A program made the position numbers and the translations under genes. From contig NZ_CAJSLV010000083.1 of assembly GCF_907177275.1 (NCBI RefSeq), forward strand, positions 1-49,753: 49,753 nucleotides of DNA. The letters are read 5' to 3'. The DNA comes from Actinacidiphila cocklensis. Its GTDB lineage: Bacteria; Actinomycetota; Actinomycetes; Streptomycetales; Streptomycetaceae. A model generated the notes under the pieces. The model worked only from the letters and a program-made list of their open reading frames with translations. It ran no database searches and was not told the DNA's origin. This document shows positions 44,701-49,753 of this stretch, in pieces (position 1 is the first letter of the stretch; each line of letters opens with the position of its first letter).

Positions 44701-45509
44701 TCGCCGACCAGGCCGAGCACCAGCGGGGCGCCCTCGCCGCCGGCGGTGAGGAAGTCCCGCAGGGCGCCGGACACGTCCGGGCGCGCGACCGGCTCGCGCC
44801 ACTCGGCGGGGCCTGACGCGGTGCCGACGGAGGTCGCGGCGAGCTGCAGCGCACCGGCGAGATTCAGGTGCGGGCCGTAGCCGGGCACGGTCGCGGCGTT
44901 GCGCGCGAGCAGGTCGGCCAGCGCGCGCGGGGCTCCCGCGGGCCGCAGCGGCAGCGCGAACCCGGCGGCGCGGTGCCCGGCGTGCAGTGCGGTTGCGACG
45001 ACGCCGAGCACCGCGCCGGTCATCGCGTCGACCACCGGTGTGCCGGACGCCTGCGGCGGCACGCGGCTCAGGTCGGTGCCGTCCAGGGCGAGTTCGTAGA
45101 CGTCCTCCAGCAGGTGGAAGCGGTCGGTGGCGGTGTACGTCACCGTCGCCGTGCCCAGCACCGAGCCTTCGGTGCGCTGCGGCAGCCGGACCCGTATCCG
45201 CCGCTCGGGGTGCGCGGGGCCTGCGGGTGCCAGCGCCTGCGGCGGCACGCTCAGCCCTTCGGTGGCCACCAGGGCGAGGCCCTGCTCGGGAAGCGCGGTG
45301 ATGGCCGCGGCCTCGACCAGGCACAGCTGCCCGCCCGGGGCGTGCAGGACCAGCCGGGCGAGGCCGTCGACGGCCTCGTGGCTGGTCAGCATCGTGCCGT
45401 CGCCGTCGGCGAGGAAGCCGGTGCCGCGGGGGCGTCCGGCGAGGTCGCAGACCCGGACGAGTACGTCGTCCGGTCCGCCGCCTGCCGAGCCCCGTGCCGC
45501 CGCCGCCAT
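41769..45509 (-). CDS. Trypsin-like/P-loop NTPase (STAND-type) large protein with degenerate active sites
   Basis: A 1246-residue protein. Residues 15-200 are a trypsin-like fold with the His-loop MLTSHEAV (H44) and the Ser-loop QASGTPVV (S155). The usual Asp before LAL is replaced (EQGLALV, about 77-81). From 260 there is a P-loop NTPase: LVGEPGTGRST, where the Walker A lysine position is R275, and LLIVLD (D357) as Walker B. The remaining roughly 700 residues are helical repeats rich in Leu/Ala/Arg. The architecture matches trypsin-fused STAND proteins of actinomycetes, whose roles are unproven. The ATG at 45509 has GGGGGAGG upstream. It is inserted between ribF and truB. Confidence 0.8.
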   Translation of the reverse strand: MAAAARGSAGGGPDDVLVRVCDLAGRPRGTGFLADGDGTMLTSHEAVDGLARLVLHAPGGQLCLVEAAAITALPEQGLALVATEGLSVPPQALAPAGPAHPERRIRVRLPQRTEGSVLGTATVTYTATDRFHLLEDVYELALDGTDLSRVPPQASGTPVVDAMTGAVLGVVATALHAGHRAAGFALPLRPAGAPRALADLLARNAATVPGYGPHLNLAGALQLAATSVGTASGPAEWREPVARPDVSGALRDFLTAGGEGAPLVLGLVGEPGTGRSTELARLAADRTRGALPAPTVWLRGAELRPADGGIKDAVERSLRTAARIVGAATTSEPLHASPDAVADLARAAGRPLLIVLDAPEEMPPVLAHALADWTAGTASWLRAGAARLVVACRPEFWDQAGRLLPAALLHGRPAPAPHDDGGQPLPPCVPVGDLDTAQAAAARERYGVPDGVLGSTDEAHPLTLRLLSEVRAAVPGGADGTPSRGEVFAAHLDLVCLRIAVRLAAAAEPPVRGTGVRRLAARVAGQVHEAARRCLGPGQGELDREAFEELFPWRTGWASAVLTEGLLVPAGAGYRFAHEEAADWLQAAHLDLDAALHALVHRWFAAPAAGSADAPVRLPSRPAARAGQPPPVPPAPAVARPSGPRSLPVPRHRAGPVVQALLMAPPGILTGHLADLVQALDHRTPPPTRCTPRKAPALPPPSADLDADTVPNPRTRRAFRAEATRPLDPDDGGWPDGVSVAGRPALPGPAERRGDALWWAAHLLREVLLRLPDATVCREVLRDLAARTAVRAVERGGFTAEGMSGLGDFGPRFWRRVRLPLAERLELLRLLLPADGPPGVPDRQDRFLTGVAELLCARPAEVLPGVCGWFDDDRPLQAPPGLDGLRLTVASAAQALLHTHRRLAVDDLTEALVAAAHPGADELLAALAEDEPSAVCRAVDRWAHDPRPARHVAAAAYGPRAALHVRSDADRELLRYAALVILARPGDCSLHGAALGMLVRDPATRGRHLPAALDRFSAGDPRLPAGALAVALTSHPEPVLAAFQARLRSAEDGAAELLAEMAAVTDPALARRTAALVQDHLRHRPAGAAGVARFLDLRLEQGPGVRAVVLPLTSALLRDNPPEVRGALAAVLAAPGSHLSRPLRQELLDAALETERDPDVLDALLTAAADGAGRRPPPLTHDLVRRLALLLGRTPEGTARFDRRIVELAATTPDFSRLLLGWLTDTAIWDPLLGPSARRRLSRTPG

Positions 45510-45566
45510 GCCGGCACCTCCCCCACTACCGCGCCCAGTTCGTCCCGCTTCGACGGTAGTGTCGGT

Positions 45567-45586
45567 TGATCTCCACGCCTAGATCA
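45567..45586. promoter_or_regulatory. Operator-like inverted repeat upstream of the protease-NTPase gene
   Basis: TGATCT (45567-45572) and AGATCA (45581-45586) are perfect complements, 8 bases apart, about 60 bases upstream of the ATG. Minus-strand TTGGTG lies over its right edge, but no good -10 follows at 17-18 bases. Confidence 0.35.
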
Positions 45587-45703
45587 CCAAGCGAAGGCGC
45601 CCCCTCGCGCGCCCCGCCTCACCCCGAGCGCCCCACCACCCGGGTGACCCGACGGGGACCGGGGCCTTCCCCAGTTGCCGAACGGCAGAGGGCAACCGCT
45701 TCA

Positions 45704-45720
45704 GGGGCGCGGGGAACTGC
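45704..45720. repeat. Dispersed intergenic repeat, copy 4 (reverse)
   Basis: GGGGCGCGGGGAACTGC is the reverse complement of the core found at 32831-32849. It sits just before the tandem units. Confidence 0.6.
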
Positions 45721-45728
45721 AGGGCCAG

Positions 45729-45890
45729 CCCACCGCCGGCAGAAGGTCCCGGGGCGACAGGACGAGGCACCCCGGAGGCACCCGCCACCGGCGGAGGGTC
45801 CCGGCGCAACAGGACAAGGCAGTCCGGCGGGGCCGCCCACCATCGGCAGAAGACCCCCGGACGACAAGAAGGCACCCCGGCGGGGGCCGT
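45729..45890. repeat. Three imperfect tandem repeats of about 53 bases
   Basis: Units begin at 45729, 45781 and 45836 (spacing 52 and 55). Each has CCCRCC, CGGCRGARG, then CCCGG, GACAGGAC- or AACAGGAC-like sequence and GGCA(G/C)-CCGG, with substitutions. It ends about 50 bases before the truB stop. Confidence 0.65.
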
Positions 45891-45939
45891 CCGCCCGCCC
45901 ACGCGCGTGGGAGGGAGCCCGGCGAGCCCCCCGCAGGGG

Positions 45940-46836
45940 CTACGCCGGGAAGCCCGCGACGATACGGGCCTGGCCTTCGCGCGACTCCACGAGGGCCAGC
46001 AGGCGGCCGTCGGGGCCGAAGACGGCGTGCGGGCCGGGAGCCAGTTCCGGCGTCCGGATGCGCACCCCGTGCCCCAGCAGGTCGGCCTGCTGCGCGTCGA
46101 CGTCCCAGCGGGGGAAGGCCGCAGCGGCGGCGTCCTCGATGGGGAGGACTCCGAAGTCCTCGGTCAGCTGCTCGAGCGTGTGCGCCCCCGCGAGGTCGTA
46201 CGGGCCGACCCGGGTGCGGCGCAGCGCCGTGAGGTGGCCGCCGACGCCGAGCCCGGCGCCGAGGTCGCGGGCCAGCGCCCTGATGTACGTACCGGAGGAG
46301 CAGACCACGGTGACGTAGAGGTCGAGCACCCCGGGGGCGGGCCGGACGTCCTGGACCGTGAAGGACGAGACCGTCACGGGGCGCGCGGGAAGCTCGAAGT
46401 CCTCGCCCTCGCGCACCCGGGTGTAGGACCGCACGCCGTTGACCTTGATCGCGCTGACCTTGGACGGCACCTGCTGGATCGGGCCGGTGAGCGCGGCGAT
46501 CCCGGCGCCGAGGGCCTCCGGGGTGATCGCGGCGACCGCGTCGGGCGGCGCCGTCGCGGTGACGTCGCCCTCGGCGTCGTCGGTGACCGTGGTCTGGCCG
46601 AGCCGGATGGTGGCGACGTACTCCTTCTCGGTCAGCGCGAGGTGGCCGAGCAGCCTGGTGGCCTTCTCCACGCCGATGATCAGGACGCCGGTCGCCATCG
46701 GGTCGAGGGTGCCCGCGTGGCCGACCCTGCGGGTGCCGGCCAGCCGGCGCATGCGGGAGACGACGCCGTGCGAGGTGAGCCCTCCGGGCTTGTCGACGAC
46801 GACCAGCCCGGAGGGAACTGCGGTACGGGAGGTCAT
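45940..46836 (-). CDS. truB: tRNA pseudouridine(55) synthase TruB
   Basis: Makes pseudouridine 55 in the T-loop of tRNAs. The 298-residue protein opens with VVVDKPGGLTSHGVV, then has the catalytic segment VGHAGTLDPMATGVL (D45), KEYVATIRLG and a C-terminal PUA-like region. Its ATG overlaps the rbfA stop (ATGA), so rbfA and truB are translationally coupled in the infB-rbfA-truB order common to bacteria. Upstream of it lie DUF503 and infB on the same strand. Confidence 0.97.
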   Translation of the reverse strand: MTSRTAVPSGLVVVDKPGGLTSHGVVSRMRRLAGTRRVGHAGTLDPMATGVLIIGVEKATRLLGHLALTEKEYVATIRLGQTTVTDDAEGDVTATAPPDAVAAITPEALGAGIAALTGPIQQVPSKVSAIKVNGVRSYTRVREGEDFELPARPVTVSSFTVQDVRPAPGVLDLYVTVVCSSGTYIRALARDLGAGLGVGGHLTALRRTRVGPYDLAGAHTLEQLTEDFGVLPIEDAAAAAFPRWDVDAQQADLLGHGVRIRTPELAPGPHAVFGPDGRLLALVESREGQARIVAGFPA

Positions 46837-47303
46837 GCCGGCGACGTACCGCCCTCGTCCTCGTCGTCGAGTTCGCCGTCCTCGTCGGCCGGCTTGCGGT
46901 AGGGGTCCGCCTCCCCCGCGTACTGCGCGTCCGTGGCGGTCTTGCGGACCTCCTCGTCGGCGGCCCTTGCCTTGGCCAGCAGGTCGTCGATGGTCCGCGC
47001 GTTGTCCGGCAGGGCGTCGGCGACGAAGGCCAGGGTGGGCGTGAAGCGCACCCCGGTCTGCCGGCCCACCTCGGAACGGAGCACGCCCTTGGCGCTCTCC
47101 AGTGCGGCGGCGGAGGCGGCCCGCTCCTCGTCGTCGCCGTAGACCGTGTAGAAGACCGTCGCCTCCCGGAGGTCGCCGGTGACCCGGGTGTCGGTGATCG
47201 TCACGTAGCCCAGCCGCGGGTCCTTGATCCGCCGCTGCAGGGTCTCCGCGACCACGACCCGGATGCGGTCGGCCAGCTTGCGCGCCCGCGCGGTGTCGGT
47301 CAT
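46833..47303 (-). CDS. rbfA: Ribosome-binding factor A
   Basis: Binds the 30S subunit during late 16S rRNA maturation. The 156-residue protein has the KH-like core RIRVVVAETLQRRIKDPRLGYVTITDTRVTGDLREATVFYTV and the segment LRSEVGRQTGVRFTPTLAF. An acidic tail follows (DEDGELDDEDEGG). The ATG at 47303 is preceded by GAGAGAAGAAG; the upstream 15 codons overlap the DUF503 gene end. The stop overlaps truB. Confidence 0.96.
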   Translation of the reverse strand: MTDTARARKLADRIRVVVAETLQRRIKDPRLGYVTITDTRVTGDLREATVFYTVYGDDEERAASAAALESAKGVLRSEVGRQTGVRFTPTLAFVADALPDNARTIDDLLAKARAADEEVRKTATDAQYAGEADPYRKPADEDGELDDEDEGGTSPA

Positions 47304-47334
47304 CGTCTTCTTCTCTCTGTGTCCTGGTCGTTCG

Positions 47335-47628
47335 TCAGTCGTCGTCACCGTGGATGCGCTGCCGTGCCGACAGCAGTTCCACTTCGGGACGGGCGATCAT
47401 CCAGCGCTCGCACCGGTCGAGTACGCCCTTGAGGTGCCCGAGGTCTCCCGACACCACCGCGATTCCTATTTCGGCCCTGCGATAGAGGTCCTGCTCGCCG
47501 GTCTCCGCCACGCTCACCCCGAACTTCCGGTGCAGCTCGGCGACGATCGGACGGACGACGGACCGCTTCTCCTTCAGGGACCGTACGTCACCCAGGAGCA
47601 GGTCGAAGCACAACGTGCCTGCATACAT
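47335..47628 (-). CDS. DUF503 / YlxP-like protein
   Basis: A 97-residue protein, MYAGTLCFDLLLGDVRSLKEKRSVV onward, with the DUF503 core ELHRKFGVSVAETG and AVVSGD. The family sits between infB and rbfA in many Gram-positives. An RNA-linked or ribosome-linked role is suggested by context only; the molecular function is unknown. I chose the ATG at 47628; the preceding frame reads through the infB terminator region. The gap to rbfA is about 31 bases. Confidence 0.9.
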   Translation of the reverse strand: MYAGTLCFDLLLGDVRSLKEKRSVVRPIVAELHRKFGVSVAETGEQDLYRRAEIGIAVVSGDLGHLKGVLDRCERWMIARPEVELLSARQRIHGDDD

Positions 47629-47707
47629 GGGTACGACGTTACAGGCGACGGCCGGGACCGATCGACGGGATTTCCCCCGCCGACCGGCCCCGGCCCAGAG
47701 CCGTCGC

Positions 47708-47735
47708 CCGGCCGTACGGAGTTCCGTACGGCCGG
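47708..47735 (-). terminator. Hairpin downstream of infB
   Basis: A 13-bp perfect dyad (47708-47720 with 47723-47735, centred on a GT) lies 10 bases after the infB stop. The inner bases form the loop in practice. It may attenuate between infB and the downstream DUF503-rbfA-truB genes. Confidence 0.65.
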
Positions 47736-47744
47736 ACCGCGGCA

Positions 47745-49753
47745 TCAGCCGCGCGGCTTCTCGCGCATCTCGTACGTCGCGATGACGTCGTCGATCTTGA
47801 TGTCGTTGTAGTTGCCGAGGTTGATACCGCCCTCGTAACCCTCACGAATCTCGGTGACGTCGTCCTTGAAGCGACGCAGGCCCTCGATGTTGAGGTTCTC
47901 CGCGATGACCTTGCCGTCGCGGAGCAGCCGGGCCTTGGTGTTGCGCCTGACCTCGCCGGAGCGGACCAGCACACCGGCGATGTTGCCGAGCTTGGAGGAG
48001 CGGAAGACCTCGCGGATCTCCGCGGTGCCCAGCTCGACCTCCTCGTACTCCGGCTTGAGCATGCCCTTGAGCGCCGCTTCGATCTCCTCGATGGCCTGGT
48101 AGATCACCGAGTAGTAGCGGACGTCCACGCCTTCGCGCTCGGCCATCTGCGCGGCACGGCCGGCCGCACGGACGTTGAAGCCGATCACGATGGCGTCGGA
48201 GCCGGTCGCCAGGTCGATGTCCGACTCGGTGACCGCACCCACACCGCGGTGCAGGACCCGGATGTCGACCTCGTCGCCGACGTCGAGCTGGAGCAGCGAG
48301 GACTCCAGGGCCTCGACCGATCCGGACGCGTCGCCCTTGATGATGAGGTTGAGTTCCTGCACCAGGCCGGCCTTGAGCGCCTCGTCCAGGTTCTCCAGGG
48401 AGAACCGGACGCCCTTGCGGGCGAAGCGGACGTTGCGCTCGCGCGCCGCGCGCTTCTCGGCGATCTGCCGGGCGGTGCGGTCCTCGTCGACGACCAGGAA
48501 GTTGTCGCCGGCGCCGGGCACGTTGGTCAGACCGAGGACGAGCACCGGAGTCGACGGGGTCGCCTCCTCCACGTTCTCGCCCTTGTCGTCGAGCATGGCG
48601 CGGACGCGGCCGTACGCGTCGCCGACGACCATCGTGTCGCCGACCCGCAGGGTGCCGCGCTGGACCAGGACGGTCGCCACGGCGCCGCGCCCCTTGTCCA
48701 GGTGGGCCTCGATCGCGATGCCCTGCGCGTCCTGCTCCGGGTTGGCACGCAGGTCGAGCGAGGCGTCCGCGGTGAGGATCACGGCCTCGAGCAGGCTGTC
48801 GATGTTCAGGCCCTGCTTGGCGGAGATGTCGACGAACATGGTGTCGCCGCCGTACTCCTCGGCCACCAGACCGAACTCGGTGAGCTGGCCGCGCACCTTG
48901 GTCGGGTCGGCGCCCTCGACGTCGATCTTGTTGACCGCGACCACGATCGGCACCTCGGCCGCCTTGGCGTGGTTCAGCGCCTCGATCGTCTGCGGCATCA
49001 CACCGTCGTTGGCCGCGACCACCAGGATCGCGATGTCGGTGGACTTCGCACCACGGGCACGCATGGCGGTGAACGCCTCGTGACCGGGGGTGTCGATGAA
49101 GGTGATGGCGCGCTCTTCACCGTTGACGTCCGTGGCGACCTGGTAGGCGCCGATGTGCTGGGTGATGCCGCCGGCCTCGCCCGCGACCACGTTGGTCTTG
49201 CGGATCGCGTCGAGCAGGCGGGTCTTGCCGTGGTCGACGTGACCCATGACGGTGACCACCGGGGGACGGGAGACGAGCATCTCCTCGCCGCCCTCGTCCT
49301 CGCCGAACTCGATCGAGAAGGACTCGAGCAGCTCGCGGTCCTCCTCCTCCGGGCTGACGATCTCCAGCACGTAGTTCATCTCGCCGGCCAGCAGCTCCAG
49401 GGTGGAGTCCGAGACCGACTGGGTGGCCGTGACCATCTCACCGAGGTTGAGCATCACCTGGACGAGCGACGCCGGGTTGGCGTTGATCTTCTCGGCGAAG
49501 TCGGTGAGCGAGGCACCGCGCGACAGGCGCACGGTCTGGCCGTTGCCGCGGGGCAGCAGCACACCGCCCACGGACGGGGCCTGCATGGCCTCGTACTCCT
49601 GGCGCCGCTGGCGCTTGCTCTTTCGGCCGCGCGCCGGACGGCCGCCGGGGCCGCGACCGAACGCGCCCTGCGTGCCACCACGGCCGCCGGGGCCGCCGGG
49701 ACGACCGCCGAAGCCGCCGGGACGGGGGCCGAAGCCGCCGCCACCGCCGGGAG
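47745..49753 (-). CDS. infB: Translation initiation factor IF-2 (5' end outside window)
   Basis: A partial gene; the frame stays open to the right edge, so the N-terminus is missing. The visible protein begins in a Gly/Arg/Pro-rich region (GGFGGRPGGPGGRGG) and a basic KRQRRQEYEAMQ segment. A G domain follows with VTVMGHVDHGKT (G1), DTPGHEAFTAMRARGA (G3), NKID (G4) and SAKQG (G5), and domains II-IV lead to the C-terminal fMet-tRNA-binding region. An ATG-containing MQAPSV at 49586 is internal, not a start. IF-2 brings fMet-tRNA to the 30S ribosome. Confidence 0.97.
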   Translation of the reverse strand, partial: PGGGGGFGPRPGGFGGRPGGPGGRGGTQGAFGRGPGGRPARGRKSKRQRRQEYEAMQAPSVGGVLLPRGNGQTVRLSRGASLTDFAEKINANPASLVQVMLNLGEMVTATQSVSDSTLELLAGEMNYVLEIVSPEEEDRELLESFSIEFGEDEGGEEMLVSRPPVVTVMGHVDHGKTRLLDAIRKTNVVAGEAGGITQHIGAYQVATDVNGEERAITFIDTPGHEAFTAMRARGAKSTDIAILVVAANDGVMPQTIEALNHAKAAEVPIVVAVNKIDVEGADPTKVRGQLTEFGLVAEEYGGDTMFVDISAKQGLNIDSLLEAVILTADASLDLRANPEQDAQGIAIEAHLDKGRGAVATVLVQRGTLRVGDTMVVGDAYGRVRAMLDDKGENVEEATPSTPVLVLGLTNVPGAGDNFLVVDEDRTARQIAEKRAARERNVRFARKGVRFSLENLDEALKAGLVQELNLIIKGDASGSVEALESSLLQLDVGDEVDIRVLHRGVGAVTESDIDLATGSDAIVIGFNVRAAGRAAQMAEREGVDVRYYSVIYQAIEEIEAALKGMLKPEYEEVELGTAEIREVFRSSKLGNIAGVLVRSGEVRRNTKARLLRDGKVIAENLNIEGLRRFKDDVTEIREGYEGGINLGNYNDIKIDDVIATYEMREKPRG

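Larger units (their letters stand above)
45510..45939. other. 430-base intergenic region with tandem and dispersed repeats
   Basis: There is no gene. From the left it holds the leader of the large protease-NTPase gene, an operator-like dyad (45567-45586), GC-rich unique sequence, one dispersed repeat copy (45704-45720, reverse orientation) and three imperfect tandem units (45729-45890). The last 50 bases run into the truB stop. Confidence 0.6.

Noticed and set aside
45729..45890. CRISPR array
   Set aside because: Only three imperfect units without unique spacers. No cas gene is nearby and the divergence is spread over the whole unit.

Overview
The window is high-G+C actinobacterial chromosome. 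GTG and TTG starts, purine-rich Shine-Dalgarno sites and the gene order point to Streptomyces or a close relative in the Streptomycetaceae. From memory, the backbone matches the S. coelicolor region around rnj-dapA-thyX-dapB-pnp-rpsO-ESX-ribF-truB-rbfA-infB; no search was run. The left edge carries what looks like the promoter and leader of an rRNA operon reading out of the window.

Left core block (about 1-10340): RNase J, DapA and ThyX (minus strand); a divergent PH-like membrane protein (plus); then rpsO, pnp, an M16 zinc peptidase, dapB and a small membrane protein as one minus-strand run. This block covers RNA processing and decay, lysine/diaminopimelate synthesis and dTMP synthesis.

Central block (about 10341-36399): a complete Streptomyces-type ESX (type VII) secretion locus. 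It encodes EccD, a three-ATPase EccC, EccB, EccE, two mycosins, two small WXG100 proteins, a long WXG protein with a disordered tail, a 159-residue helical protein and an EspI-like MinD/ParA-family ATPase. No EccA or EspG is visible. Between eccC and the first mycosin lies a plus-strand cargo cassette (15983-23112): an SseB-like protein, a long WXG-like helical protein, two paralogous T7-type toxins with different papain-fold (glutamine-deamidase-like) C-terminal tips, and three immunity-type genes. The last of these (21808-23112) looks like two tandem modules. Each module joins a YrhB/Imm35-like domain to a piece resembling the C-terminal half of the papain-fold toxin without its cysteine. 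This is the most unusual object in the window.

Right block (about 36646-49753): an ABC-2 transporter with a NarL-type two-component system (plus), then on the minus strand infB (5' end outside the window), a DUF503/YlxP-like gene, rbfA, truB, a 1246-residue trypsin-like/P-loop NTPase protein with degenerate active sites, and ribF. The intergenic gaps here and after the eccE operon hold a short dispersed repeat (core GCAGTTCCCCGCGCC), and one gap also holds a three-unit imperfect tandem repeat.

Starts were chosen by family length and Shine-Dalgarno spacing where the longest frame looked too long. Family names rest on motif recognition from the translated sequence, not on database searches.
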